DNA from: Desulforudis sp.
GTDB taxonomy: Bacteria > Bacillota > Desulfotomaculia > Desulfotomaculales > Desulforudaceae
NCBI GenBank assembly: GCA_003604975.1
Contig: QZIR01000065.1
Coordinates: forward strand, 1 to 51,102
DNA length: 51,102 bases
Reading direction: 5' to 3'
A program made the translations under genes and the position numbers. The notes below the pieces were generated by a model. The model was not told where the DNA came from, did no database searches, and was given only the letters and a program-made list of their open reading frames with translations. This document shows, in pieces, positions 14,754 to 23,471 of the stretch (its first letter is position 1; the number at the start of each line of letters is the position of its first letter).

Positions 14754-14781
14754 ATATTACGTGGAACTCACCGGAAGTCAA
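14754..14781 (-). promoter_or_regulatory. Leftward promoter for the 14.3-14.7 kb pair
   Basis: On the minus strand TTGACT (14776-14781) is 16 bases from TAATAT (14754-14759). ACTTCC and GGAAGT flank it as an inverted repeat, a possible operator. Confidence 0.62.
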
Positions 14782-14798
14782 GGTAAGGGGCAATAGAT

Positions 14799-15458
14799 GT
14801 GGCAGGTTTTTTATTCGATCCCGAAAACCCTCTGGAGCGCTGCAAAAGCGAAAGTTTGCGCGCAAATCAGGCGCTGCGGGATTACGCCTTCAAAGGGCCC
14901 GGGCGCAGCCTGCGCAAGCTTTTGGAGCAATACCGCCTACAAACCGCCTACAAAGCGCCTACAGAAAAAAGCGGCCTTCATCCACCTGGCCCACCAACAC
15001 CCGATCCACCAACGACCAGACTCAAAACCTTGTCAGACTGGTCGATCAAATACCAGTGGCAGGAGCGAATATCGACCTGGGAGTCGCTCCTGGCTGGAGA
15101 GGATCAGCACGAGTGGGCCAGGCGGATGGCCGAGCACAGGCAGGGCGAATGGGAACTGCGTTCCGATCTTTTCGACCTGGCTAAAGCCATTATCGCTGAG
15201 GGTCCGAAATTCCTGCAGACCCGGCGCCGAGTGCTAAAAGATGGAACAGAGATCGTTACCATGGCGCTGGATGGTCATTTGCTAATCAAGGCTATCGATA
15301 TGTTATCGAGATTGGGCAGATTATCGACCGGCATGGAGACCGAGCGGCAGAAGCACGAGCATACCGGAAAGGACGGCGAGCCGCTGATCAACCTGGATGA
15401 ATGGCTAAAAATTGCCAGAGAAAACGCCAGGCAATTCGGCGATGAGACAGGTGAATAG
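14799..15458 (+). CDS. terS: Terminase small subunit (probable)
   Basis: This 219-residue protein starts at a GTG and lies immediately before the large terminase gene. The middle has the phrase SIKYQWQERISTWESLL, typical of phage small-terminase-like proteins with an N-terminal DNA-binding part. The palindrome TTTGCGCGCAAA occurs within codons near its start (14854-14867). Assignment is mainly by position and the WQERI-type motif. Confidence 0.75.
   Translation: MAGFLFDPENPLERCKSESLRANQALRDYAFKGPGRSLRKLLEQYRLQTAYKAPTEKSGLHPPGPPTPDPPTTRLKTLSDWSIKYQWQERISTWESLLAGEDQHEWARRMAEHRQGEWELRSDLFDLAKAIIAEGPKFLQTRRRVLKDGTEIVTMALDGHLLIKAIDMLSRLGRLSTGMETERQKHEHTGKDGEPLINLDEWLKIARENARQFGDETGE
14854..14867. 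promoter_or_regulatory. Dispersed palindrome site 4 (GTTTGCGCGCAAAT)
   Basis: An exact TTTGCGCGCAAA core lies inside the small-terminase coding region. Unlike other copies it has no promoter elements around it, which favours a binding site independent of transcription. Confidence 0.6.
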
Positions 15459-15460
15459 AT

Positions 15461-16930
15461 GTGGCAGCGAAAACGGTCAAGGCGCAGTTTGCAAGAGACT
15501 TCGTCAATCTCCAGGATGCGGCGCAAGTAGAGGACGCAGTCTGGGAAGATTTTCAAATATCGCACCTTAATAACTCAGGTCGTTTCGACATCACGCTCAA
15601 GAGCCGGCAGGTAGCCTGGAGCTTCACTGCGGCATTGGATGCAATGGTAGATGCGATCATCAACCCAGGGACGCCGCACCTGTTCGTCTCGATCAACCTG
15701 GATGAGGCGGCGGAAAAGAAACGCTATGCGAAAGCAATCTGGGAGGCGACCCGGCCAGATGTGCGGCCGGAGATCAAGGCGGATAGCGTTTATCACCTGG
15801 AATTCGAGAATGGCAGCCGGCTAATCAGTCACCCATGCCGGCCGGTGCGTGGCAAGGCGCGGGCCAGGATTTACCTGGATGAGATGGCGCATTACCCGCA
15901 TGGCCTGGATAGGCTGATCTACCAGGCGGCCCTGCCGGCGACGGTGCGAGGCGATGGATACGTTCGTATTGGCTCAAGCCCCATGGGAGCGCGAGGCCTA
16001 TTCTGGGAAATCTACGAACAGAGCCTGAGAGCCTGGCCGGGGTTTGTGCGGCATCTCGTTCCCTGGTGGACCGTACACTCGCTATGCAAAGACGTGGCCA
16101 TGGCTGCCCAGATCGCTCAGGAGATGACCACAGAGGAGCGTGTACGGGCATTCGGCACGAATGCGCTGCTGGAGATCTTCGAGAACATGTTCCTGGAAGA
16201 TTTCCAGCAAGAGTACGAGTGCGCCTGGCTGGACGAAACGGTAAGCTGGATATCCTGGGAGGTGATCCAACGCAATCAGAAGCCGGATTTATTGTGGTGG
16301 CATGCCAGGAGCGTAGATGAGGCGCTGGCAATGCTGCCTGAAATCCATGATGCAATCCGGGCCGGCCAGATCGAGGCGGCGCTGGCTGGCGGGATCGACG
16401 TGGGGCGCAAGCGGGACCTGACCGAGTTCGTGGCGCTGGGCAAGAGCACCACGGGGCAGCTTCCACTCAGGATCAGCGTATCGCTGGACCGGGTGCCCTA
16501 CGACGACCAGCAGCGTTGTTTCGTTGAGTTGATCAATCGGCTGACATTTACGAAAGTTCTGGTTGATCAGAACGGAATCGGAGCGCAGCTGGCCGAGAAT
16601 CTGCACCGGCTGACCGGTGGAAAGGCCGAGGGCGTGGATTTCACTAACCCATCGAAAGAGGTCTGGGCAGTCGAGGCCAGGGTGCAGGCCGAGAGAGGCA
16701 ACACCCCGCTGCCGTTGGATCGAGACCTGACGTACCAAATACATTCGATCAAGCGCAGCGTTTCACCTAGCAAGAAGAACACTTTCGACAATGACAGAAA
16801 TGAGAAACACCACGCAGATAAGTTCTGGGCATGGGCATTGGCAGTTTCAGCAGTGAACACCGGCCTGGCGAGTTGGGATGATGTGGAAGACCTGGGGCAC
16901 GTAGAAGACTACGTTAGCCGGTGGGCTTAG
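15461..16930 (+). CDS. terL: Terminase large subunit
   Basis: This 489-residue protein starts at a GTG two bases after the previous stop. The ATPase half has a degenerate Walker A (LKSRQVAWS, residues about 46-54) and Walker B ARIYLDEMAH (about 135-144). The RNase H-like nuclease half has GGIDVGRKRDLTEF (about 312), LVDQNGIGAQ (about 368) and HHADKFWAWAL (about 447). It cuts and pumps DNA into the prohead with the portal. Confidence 0.94.
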   Translation: MAAKTVKAQFARDFVNLQDAAQVEDAVWEDFQISHLNNSGRFDITLKSRQVAWSFTAALDAMVDAIINPGTPHLFVSINLDEAAEKKRYAKAIWEATRPDVRPEIKADSVYHLEFENGSRLISHPCRPVRGKARARIYLDEMAHYPHGLDRLIYQAALPATVRGDGYVRIGSSPMGARGLFWEIYEQSLRAWPGFVRHLVPWWTVHSLCKDVAMAAQIAQEMTTEERVRAFGTNALLEIFENMFLEDFQQEYECAWLDETVSWISWEVIQRNQKPDLLWWHARSVDEALAMLPEIHDAIRAGQIEAALAGGIDVGRKRDLTEFVALGKSTTGQLPLRISVSLDRVPYDDQQRCFVELINRLTFTKVLVDQNGIGAQLAENLHRLTGGKAEGVDFTNPSKEVWAVEARVQAERGNTPLPLDRDLTYQIHSIKRSVSPSKKNTFDNDRNEKHHADKFWAWALAVSAVNTGLASWDDVEDLGHVEDYVSRWA

Positions 16931-16959
16931 CCCAATGGCATCAAGAAAGGCAGTGAAGA

Positions 16960-19077
16960 ATGGCAGATAGATTTGAAGAGATCGGATCGAGCGGTTTGCA
17001 GCAGTACGCCGGCATTATCGCCGAGGCGTACAATAAAAAGCTGGAATGGCCCGAGGTGGCCAGCGAATATAACCGCATGTGGCGCAGCGATTCGGAAGTG
17101 GCTATAGGGAGGAATGTACTGCAGGCATTTGCATCGCGGGTGTCAATATCATTTGTTTTGCCAGAACAGGAAGGTAAACCAACGGATGACGACCAGCGAG
17201 CGGTGGAATTTGCCAACCAGGTGCTCAGCGATCTGGATGGCGGTATCACTTCCTGGCTCAGCTCGTGTCTGGCTCGAGTGCCATTCTATGGCTGGGGATG
17301 GTGGGCAGCGCCGGCTTGCTTGCGCAAAGAGGGCTGGAAGGCGCCAGATGATGATTGGCGCTCGAATTATAACGACGGATTGATCGGTTTCAGGCGTCTG
17401 GCATTCCGGCAATATAAGTCGTTCTACAGTTGGGAATGGGATGAGTCTAACCGTCGGATTCTGGGAATGAACCAGCTTGACGTGTACAACCCCACGGGCG
17501 GGGTGGTGTTGATCCCAAAAGATCGTAGTCTGCACATTATTTTCGGAGACCGTGAAAACCCCGAGGGTCTGGCGACGTTGGAGCCCATGTGGCGGTTGGA
17601 GAGACTCAAATATGGCCTGGAGGTGATTTTAGGAATTGGAAGCGAGCACACCGCCGGCTTCCTGAACGTCACATCCGATAGGGCTGAACTCAACAGCACA
17701 GACCACGCTGCAATCCGCAAAGCCGCCCATGCTATTATGAGCGCGCAGGAGGGCAATTACGCAGCCTGGCCGCAAGGCATCAAGGGGGAATTGACCGACG
17801 TGCCTTTTGCGGCGGGCACTGTCATCCTGGACGCTATCCGATATTACGGCATCCTGAAGCTGGCGTTGCTGACTATGCAATGGATGGCATTAGGCACGAT
17901 GAGTCCGTATGGGAGTTATTCGGCATCGAACGACGCATCGAACTTCTTTATCTCGCTGTTCAATGCGATGGTGGGCGGGATCGTCAAACAGGCAGACGAG
18001 CAAATCGGCAAGCGGCTGTTCGATTATCCAATCAACCAGGCGGCATTCCCAGGGATGACCAGGCGTCCGATCCTGCAGGCGACTCCGGTGCAAAAAGATA
18101 TCCCGCTGGCCGAGATGGGGGGATTCCTGACGGCAGTCAGCGCAATCATGCGATTTGGCGATGATGACCTGATTGCTATCCGGCGCAAGAGCGAGTTTCT
18201 GCCAGAACAGCTACCCGAAGAGCCGGCCGAGGCGCCGCAGGCTGAGCAAAAGCCTGGATCGACTCCGGCGCAGGCGGCTACAGAACAGCCGGGGGGCGAT
18301 CTTCCGACGCCGGAAGATGAGCCGGGGAGCGCAGATCCGGGAGAAATGGCGCTGCATTCCGGAGCGATGTTGGCATTCTATCTCCCGCAGGAGTACGCGA
18401 AAAAACTACAACAGGCGGTGAAGGCTGCTCTTCCAGAAGGAGCAAAGGGCATCGATGCGAAGGAGATGCACATCACCCTGGCGTACCTGGGCGAAGTGCA
18501 GCAGCTCGGCGAGAAAACCAGAGAAACAGTGCGCCAGATCACCCAGCAGATCGCCGGCGTCTACCTGCCGCTGAAGGGCAAAGTCGAAGGGGCTGGCCGC
18601 TTCAAAAAGCAGGAGGAAGGCGACCACACGAATGCGTTCTGGGCGCAGCCAGACATTCCGGGAATCCAGGAATTCAGGATGCGCCTGGCGGTCGCACTGC
18701 AGCAGGCGGGTGTGAAGCTGGGCAACAGTTACAGCTACCAACCGCATATCACGCTGGCTTACCTGCCGAAGGAGGCGCCGACGCCGGCATTTGAGATCCC
18801 GGACGGTGAGTTCGAATTGGGTGAGATTGTGCTGGCGTGGAGCGACGACGTTGAGGCTTTCACTCTAAGCGGCTCGCAGCAGGCAGAGCTGGCGCAGCGC
18901 CCATTCGTCGTTCCGGAGGATGAGCTGCCGACAGACGTGATGCACGAGGCTGACACGGTTTACGATGATGCGGCCAAAGCAGTGCGCAGGTTCAAACGCT
19001 GGGCTGAGGAGAATGATCCCGAGATGGCAAGTATATTGGATGCGAAGGCAATCGAAGAAGATGCAGACAATAGCTGA
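16960..19077 (+). CDS. Portal protein fused to a 2H phosphoesterase domain
   Basis: This 705-residue protein combines two parts. Residues 1-420 or so read as a DUF935/Mu gp29-like portal (YNRMWRSDSEVAIGRNVL..., YNPTGGVVLIPKD, LFDYPINQAAFPG). A Pro/Glu-rich linker (about 420-465) leads to a LigT/2H phosphoesterase domain with two HxT motifs: HITLAYLGE at His504 and HITLAYLPK at His596. Such domains cleave cyclic phosphate or 2'-5' linked nucleotides. An acidic tail follows. The fusion is continuous with no stop or gap. It could neutralise nucleotide-signalling defence or act in capsids; neither is shown. Confidence 0.9.
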   Translation: MADRFEEIGSSGLQQYAGIIAEAYNKKLEWPEVASEYNRMWRSDSEVAIGRNVLQAFASRVSISFVLPEQEGKPTDDDQRAVEFANQVLSDLDGGITSWLSSCLARVPFYGWGWWAAPACLRKEGWKAPDDDWRSNYNDGLIGFRRLAFRQYKSFYSWEWDESNRRILGMNQLDVYNPTGGVVLIPKDRSLHIIFGDRENPEGLATLEPMWRLERLKYGLEVILGIGSEHTAGFLNVTSDRAELNSTDHAAIRKAAHAIMSAQEGNYAAWPQGIKGELTDVPFAAGTVILDAIRYYGILKLALLTMQWMALGTMSPYGSYSASNDASNFFISLFNAMVGGIVKQADEQIGKRLFDYPINQAAFPGMTRRPILQATPVQKDIPLAEMGGFLTAVSAIMRFGDDDLIAIRRKSEFLPEQLPEEPAEAPQAEQKPGSTPAQAATEQPGGDLPTPEDEPGSADPGEMALHSGAMLAFYLPQEYAKKLQQAVKAALPEGAKGIDAKEMHITLAYLGEVQQLGEKTRETVRQITQQIAGVYLPLKGKVEGAGRFKKQEEGDHTNAFWAQPDIPGIQEFRMRLAVALQQAGVKLGNSYSYQPHITLAYLPKEAPTPAFEIPDGEFELGEIVLAWSDDVEAFTLSGSQQAELAQRPFVVPEDELPTDVMHEADTVYDDAAKAVRRFKRWAEENDPEMASILDAKAIEEDADNS

Positions 19078-19753
19078 CCTGCTAACTGCTCGCATCGTCG
19101 ACCTGGCTAAGCGCCGGGGCTTTGCCTGGGATGGCGGCATTGCCCGCTATCGCAATCTGGAGAACGGACGGTTGGTTGGCGAAGGCCAGGTACGTGAGTT
19201 GGGCCAGGCGTGGCTGGATCGATTGGTCGAGCGGAACATCCGGGATATAACCCAGCGTATGATCGACGGTAAAAAGACGCTGGGAGATTGGCAGCGAGAC
19301 ATGGCCAGGGAGATCAAGGACGCCGCCATTGTCGAGGCTTCCTTGGGTCGCGGCGGACGTAACCAGATGGAGCCGAGCGACTGGGGCCGGGTGGGTGCAC
19401 GCTTGCGCGAGCAGTACCGTCATTTGAATGATTTTGCTGCAGAGATCAAGGCCGGCTTGCTCAGCGACGCCGAGATCATGCGACGGGCGCAGATGTATGC
19501 CCAGAGCGCCCGCACCAGCTATTTCGATGGCTTGACCAGCGGAAAGACGGCGGCAGGGTTTAGCGAAGAGATGAGAGTCCTGGGGCCGGCTGAGCATTGT
19601 GGAGATTGTCCTCCACTGGCTGGGTACTGGGCGCCAATTGGAAGCTTGCCTGCGATTGGGGCTACACAATGTTTGACTAATTGTCGGTGTTATAAGCGCT
19701 ACCGCAAGACAGTCATCGACGAACAGGGCAACGTGAGTTACATCGAGGCATAG
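19061..19753 (+). CDS. Mu gpF-like minor head protein
   Basis: This 230-residue protein starts within the end of the portal gene. The C-terminal part has the typical cysteine set HCGDCPPLAG...CLTNCRCYKRY that marks the SPP1 gp7/Mu gpF head-morphogenesis family. Position after the portal agrees. It probably aids DNA entry or prohead assembly. Confidence 0.88.
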   Translation: MQTIADLLTARIVDLAKRRGFAWDGGIARYRNLENGRLVGEGQVRELGQAWLDRLVERNIRDITQRMIDGKKTLGDWQRDMAREIKDAAIVEASLGRGGRNQMEPSDWGRVGARLREQYRHLNDFAAEIKAGLLSDAEIMRRAQMYAQSARTSYFDGLTSGKTAAGFSEEMRVLGPAEHCGDCPPLAGYWAPIGSLPAIGATQCLTNCRCYKRYRKTVIDEQGNVSYIEA

Positions 19754-19759
19754 AATAGA

Positions 19760-20140
19760 ATGGATATTGACACATCGCATATTAGAGATGCTCTGAAGCG
19801 CTTCGGCGTAGACGAAAACTGGGACATATACACGAAGCCGGATGACAAAAAAGAACTCGAAGAGACGGTCTATATGGAATGCACGCCGGATAGCGCTTAT
19901 CTGAATGCAACGATCATCATTGGCAATGTTCCCGAAGGCGAAGTGCGATGCTCTTTTTATCATGAAGCCGCTCATATTGCGCTCTGCGAAATGACCGAAC
20001 TTGCTGAGGAAATCTACAAAGAGAAACGCAAGGCTGTGCGGCGAGTACTGTGGATTCAGTACCGGAATGCAGTAGAGCGCGTTTGCCAACGCCTTGCACG
20101 TGCGGCAGAACGTGAGATTACCACGAAAGAGGCTGGATGA
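19760..20140 (+). CDS. HExxH metallopeptidase-like protein
   Basis: This 126-residue protein contains YHEAAHIAL (His68, Glu69, His72), the zinc-binding motif of gluzincin-type peptidases. A later Glu in AVERVCQRLARA could be the third ligand, as in small phage minigluzincins. It lies between the minor head protein and the protease/scaffold gene, so it may process head proteins or act on the host. Activity is inferred. Confidence 0.78.
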   Translation: MDIDTSHIRDALKRFGVDENWDIYTKPDDKKELEETVYMECTPDSAYLNATIIIGNVPEGEVRCSFYHEAAHIALCEMTELAEEIYKEKRKAVRRVLWIQYRNAVERVCQRLARAAEREITTKEAG

Positions 20141-20376
20141 GCGACGAGCCTGTTTGCGCGCAAAACAATCCACAGCCAGAACCACTAGAAAGACTGGAGC
20201 GTCCTGTCATCAATGGCGTTACCCGCCAGGCTGAAAGTATGGCGCGCATTTTAGACCGCCTTCCGCCTGGTACTTATGTAGTAGAATTAGAGAAATCAAC
20301 GCGGCTTGAAACGTGGCGAGCTGTTGTGACAGACCTGGATGGGCAATTGGTGAGAAGCGTAGAGCTAGAGAGATGA
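20137..20376 (+). CDS. Small hypothetical protein
   Basis: This 79-residue protein overlaps the previous stop (ATGA). The early codons contain palindrome site 5 (20152-20166). Residues 45-79 look like a short beta-sheet. No family was recognised. Confidence 0.7.
   Translation: MSDEPVCAQNNPQPEPLERLERPVINGVTRQAESMARILDRLPPGTYVVELEKSTRLETWRAVVTDLDGQLVRSVELER
20152..20166. promoter_or_regulatory. Dispersed palindrome site 5 (GTTTGCGCGCAAAAC)
   Basis: The exact core lies inside codons of a small gene, followed by AAT as in the extended form of the motif. Confidence 0.65.
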
Positions 20377-20398
20377 GCGAAATCGCCGAGGTGAAAAG

Positions 20399-20554
20399 AT
20401 GGGCAAAAAAGTCCATATGAATGCAGTGCCTGTTCCGCCCGTGAAGGTAGTCATCGAAGACGAGGATGGGAATATACTGTATGAGTGCACTGTGGACGAG
20501 TGGATGAAAGAAGTCACAGAAGAGATGGAAAAAGGGCGCAGGCCGACTTTTTGA
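20399..20554 (+). CDS. Small acidic hypothetical protein
   Basis: This 51-residue protein has GAGGTGAAAAG just before its ATG. It is very acidic in the C-terminal half (EDEDGNILYECTVDEWMKEV). No domain was recognised. It is the last gene before a promoter and leader region. Confidence 0.6.
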   Translation: MGKKVHMNAVPVPPVKVVIEDEDGNILYECTVDEWMKEVTEEMEKGRRPTF

Positions 20555-20579
20555 AAAAAGAGCGAGTAAAACATGATGC

Positions 20580-20608
20580 TTGATTTTGTCGAACATTTGC
20601 GCTATAAT
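20580..20608 (+). promoter_or_regulatory. Promoter upstream of the head-gene block
   Basis: TTGATT (20580-20585) is separated by 17 bases from TATAAT (20603-20608). A terminator-like hairpin stands between it and the gene it faces. Confidence 0.72.
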
Positions 20609-20646
20609 TAGATCAACTGAATAAGAAGTTCCCATACGTCCTTGCG

Positions 20647-20682
20647 AAAGCTGGCCTCGTATTTATGAGGCCAGCTTTTTTT
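20647..20682 (+). terminator. Strong terminator or attenuator before the protease/scaffold gene
   Basis: A perfect 12-bp stem (AAAGCTGGCCTC / GAGGCCAGCTTT, 8-base loop) is followed by a run of T's. Transcripts from the promoter at 20580 would stop after about 70 bases unless the stem is bypassed. The next gene's GGAGG lies just after it. Confidence 0.8.
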
Positions 20683-20700
20683 GTTTCTACCGGAGGTGCT

Positions 20701-22008
20701 ATGCCATACAGCGGAATAAACGATGAGACTTTGCCGGATCAAGTGAAAGAGATGCCGGAGAAGGTCCGTACAGCCTGGATCAAGACGTTCAACTCGATGC
20801 ACGAAAAGTGCATGGCCGAGAAAGGCGAAGACTGCGAGGGGAAGGCGATGGCCGGGGCAAATGCGGTAGCAAAGCGCATGATGGACTCCGACGGCGGCGA
20901 AATGGAAGGTGAGCTGCAACTTGCGCCAGTCGAGCTTTCCAACGATGCGTTGACCGAAGGGCGATTGTTCGACGGCCTGGCGGCAGGAGAGTTCATCGAT
21001 ATGCTGGGGCGCAAGGCGGCATTCAAGGCAGCTGAGCTGGGCGAGTTTCTCAAGAATACTCTGGCAGCCATTGAAGCAACCCGCGCCGAAAGTGGGGAGA
21101 TCGTAGGCCTGCCTATCGACGCCAGGGGGCACGAGAGGGGCGATGCAGCCGGCTGGATCGTGGGCGCTGAGCTCGAGGGGGAACGCATCCGGCTCAAGCC
21201 GCGCTGGACGGTGATCGGCGTCGAGCTGATCAGCAAGAGCATCCAGCGGGGATTTTCGGCAACCGTAGATTTGACCAACAAGGTTATCCTGGGCGGCACG
21301 CTGACCAACTGGCCTGCTACCCGTAACAAGTCCGGGCACATACTGCTGCGCCCGGTTGAACTGTCCAGGAATGGACTATCCAATGAGGAGGAGGCAAACA
21401 TGCCTGACAATGTAGTAGCTGTAGACATGGGCCAGTTGCAGAAGCTGGTCGAAACTGCTGTCGCTGCCGCCATGCCAAAGCCGCCCGTCCAAACCGGCAA
21501 CGGGAATACCGATGTTGAGCTGGAGAGCCTGGTAGCGGAATTTGGCGGATTGAGCGACGAAGCGAAGAAGGCGCGCAAGGAAGAATTGCGCCGGCTTTCC
21601 GAGTACGTGCGCAAGCAAGCGGAGCTGGAATTCCAGGCCGAGATGCAGCGCGAGCGGCACGAGAGTCGCATGGCGGAATTGGCTCAAACGCTGGTCGGTG
21701 GAAGCGATGCTGCGCCGCGTGGTTACCAGGCGACGGTCGATGAAGTCAAAGCGCATCTGCTGAAGATGGCGCCGGATGAAGCCAAATTCTGGGGAGAGTT
21801 TCTCAGTAAGACCCAGAAAGATGGTTTTGTCGAATTCGACGAAGTTGGGCACGGCCGTGAGCCGCAAGGCACGAAGCCGCTGCCATCCGAGTTCGCCGAA
21901 CAGTTGGATGCAGGGACGATCAAGCTGGCTGACCTGAGCGATCCGGCAGCCGGGCTTGGCGACCTGCGCCAATACGACCTGAGCAAATGGTCTGGAGGTG
22001 TCAAATGA
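20701..22008 (+). CDS. ChaB-domain / Mu gpI-like prohead protease and scaffold
   Basis: This 435-residue protein has GGAGGTGCT before its ATG. Residues 1-60 form a ChaB domain (MPYSGINDETLPDQVKEMPEKVRTAWIKTFNS). Residues 75-215 resemble the Mu I-like protease (GWIVGAELEGERIRLKPRWTVIG...GFSATVDL...GGTLTNWPATRN). The rest is a coiled-coil, Glu/Ala-rich scaffold-like C-terminus. It likely guides and then processes capsid assembly. An internal ATG (MPDNVVAVDMG) at 21400, preceded by GAGGAGG, could yield a separate scaffold, as in Mu I/Z. Confidence 0.87.
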   Translation: MPYSGINDETLPDQVKEMPEKVRTAWIKTFNSMHEKCMAEKGEDCEGKAMAGANAVAKRMMDSDGGEMEGELQLAPVELSNDALTEGRLFDGLAAGEFIDMLGRKAAFKAAELGEFLKNTLAAIEATRAESGEIVGLPIDARGHERGDAAGWIVGAELEGERIRLKPRWTVIGVELISKSIQRGFSATVDLTNKVILGGTLTNWPATRNKSGHILLRPVELSRNGLSNEEEANMPDNVVAVDMGQLQKLVETAVAAAMPKPPVQTGNGNTDVELESLVAEFGGLSDEAKKARKEELRRLSEYVRKQAELEFQAEMQRERHESRMAELAQTLVGGSDAAPRGYQATVDEVKAHLLKMAPDEAKFWGEFLSKTQKDGFVEFDEVGHGREPQGTKPLPSEFAEQLDAGTIKLADLSDPAAGLGDLRQYDLSKWSGGVK

Positions 22009-22484
22009 CCGCTCTCACTGTTAACAAGGATCGCCCATTTCGCGCACCATCCGGCGGCCTGGAAACCATGAAGGTGCAATTGGCCGGTTACACGAATCGC
22101 GGCGCTGGCAACGTGGCGTTCACGTGCTTCAAAGGCGCTGTGATCGCTTGCGACGTTTCAGATACTGACGGCTATTTCGGCCCGATGGATTTCAGCGCAG
22201 CCACCGGCGACCTCTTTGGCGGTATCGCCATGGAGAAGCAGGCTGTCACTTCCGTCGAAACCGCAGACGGCTCGGTAGAACTGACTGTGGCGAAGAATGG
22301 CGTGTGGGCCTTCCCGAAAGCATCCCTGGCGATCACCGACCTGGGGGCCGTGATCTACGCCACCGACACCGACGCGGTGACCACCACCAGCACCAACGCC
22401 ATGGCTATCGGTATCCTCGAGGATATTGACGACACGTACGCGTGGATCAATATCGAGGATTATTTCATGCGGGCCATCGCTTAG
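22005..22484 (+). CDS. Capsid decoration (DUF2190-like) protein
   Basis: This 159-residue protein overlaps the previous stop. It is beta-rich with the style of phage capsid-cement proteins (AFTCFKGAVIACDV...DGYFG...GVWAFPKASLAITDLGAVIYATD). It lies directly before the major capsid gene. Assignment is by sequence style and place. Confidence 0.75.
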   Translation: MTALTVNKDRPFRAPSGGLETMKVQLAGYTNRGAGNVAFTCFKGAVIACDVSDTDGYFGPMDFSAATGDLFGGIAMEKQAVTSVETADGSVELTVAKNGVWAFPKASLAITDLGAVIYATDTDAVTTTSTNAMAIGILEDIDDTYAWINIEDYFMRAIA

Positions 22485-22494
22485 GAGGTAGAGA

Positions 22495-23469
22495 ATGATT
22501 ACTCGCAACGATATTGCCGCTCATCTGGAGCGGTCAGCAAGAAGCGGTTACCTGGCTTCCAAGAGCACCTACCAGTCACTACGTGCAGCGTTTGTGCGCG
22601 AAGCGCCATCGGATGGCGCCTTCGAAGAATACGTCGACATGGGCAGCACCCCATGGCCAGTGCTCAACTCGGGCAAGGGCGGCAGCGGCGGAACGGACGC
22701 TCGCACCGGCGCGCCGGTGGCAGGGCGCACCAACGCCGGCGGCCAGATCACTATCTGGGGCGGCGGAGAGCTGCCTCTGCAGGTGCGCAACCTGGACTAT
22801 GAGATCGGCATCGGCATGTCGCACAACGCGATCAATGACGACCGGGCCGGCAACCTGGTGCAGTGGGCCATGCAAGCGCGGGTGACCTTTGAGAAGCACA
22901 AAGATTACCTGTGCTTCGACGCCTTGAACAACGGCGAAGCTACCACCAAGTACGGCGCGTGCTATGACGCGTTGAGTTTCTTCAACGATTCTCACATCGA
23001 CCCAGGTGCGGTGTACCAGACCGGGCAGGACAATAAGTATGCCGTGGCGCTGTCCAACGCCAACTTCAAGACGGTCAAGATCGCAGCCGCCAAGGTAAAA
23101 GGCGGCGACGGGCAGCCAGTGGGCATGAACCACAACCTGCTGATCGTTCCCCCTGACCTGGAAGAAGAAGCTGCGCAGATCACCCTCAACAAGGAGAAGT
23201 CCGGGACGGCGAATCGGGATCTGAACCCGTATGCCGGTTCGGTGCGTCACCTGGTGGCCCCAGGCGGATGGCTGGACACGACCGCCTGGTACATCGTCGA
23301 TCCGAACGATATCGTCAAGCCGCTCTTGCTGCAGATTCGTCAGGAACCGACGCTGGTCATCTGGGACGATGAGAGCGCCGGAGACGGCGGCGCGCGCTTT
23401 TTCGTGTGGCGCGCCCGCTATAACGTGGCTTACGCATCCTGGCGGCATTGCTTCCAGGGCAACACTTAG
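22495..23469 (+). CDS. Major capsid protein (Mu gpT-like)
   Basis: This 324-residue protein has AGGAGGTAGAGA before its ATG. It resembles Mu-like major head subunits: N-terminal MITRNDIAAHLERSARSGY, then FEEYVDMGSTPWPVLNSG, then GIGMSHNAINDDRAGN and a C-terminal VDPNDIVKPLLLQIRQEP. It follows protease and decoration genes. Its size matches HK97-fold capsid proteins of this group. Confidence 0.9.
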   Translation: MITRNDIAAHLERSARSGYLASKSTYQSLRAAFVREAPSDGAFEEYVDMGSTPWPVLNSGKGGSGGTDARTGAPVAGRTNAGGQITIWGGGELPLQVRNLDYEIGIGMSHNAINDDRAGNLVQWAMQARVTFEKHKDYLCFDALNNGEATTKYGACYDALSFFNDSHIDPGAVYQTGQDNKYAVALSNANFKTVKIAAAKVKGGDGQPVGMNHNLLIVPPDLEEEAAQITLNKEKSGTANRDLNPYAGSVRHLVAPGGWLDTTAWYIVDPNDIVKPLLLQIRQEPTLVIWDDESAGDGGARFFVWRARYNVAYASWRHCFQGNT

Positions 23470-23471
23470 GC

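Noticed and set aside
14131..14796. 221-codon plus-strand frame between methyltransferase and terminase
   Set aside because: The minus strand has two small genes with good ribosome sites and a promoter; the plus frame has none and begins inside the methyltransferase gene.
19082..20185. 367-codon open frame on the minus strand across the minor head and HExxH genes
   Set aside because: No ribosome site, Cys/Arg-rich unlikely protein, and fully opposite well-supported rightward genes.
20739..21671. 310-codon minus-strand frame opposite the protease/scaffold gene
   Set aside because: Ser/Arg/Pro-rich shadow of a codon-biased gene; no start context.
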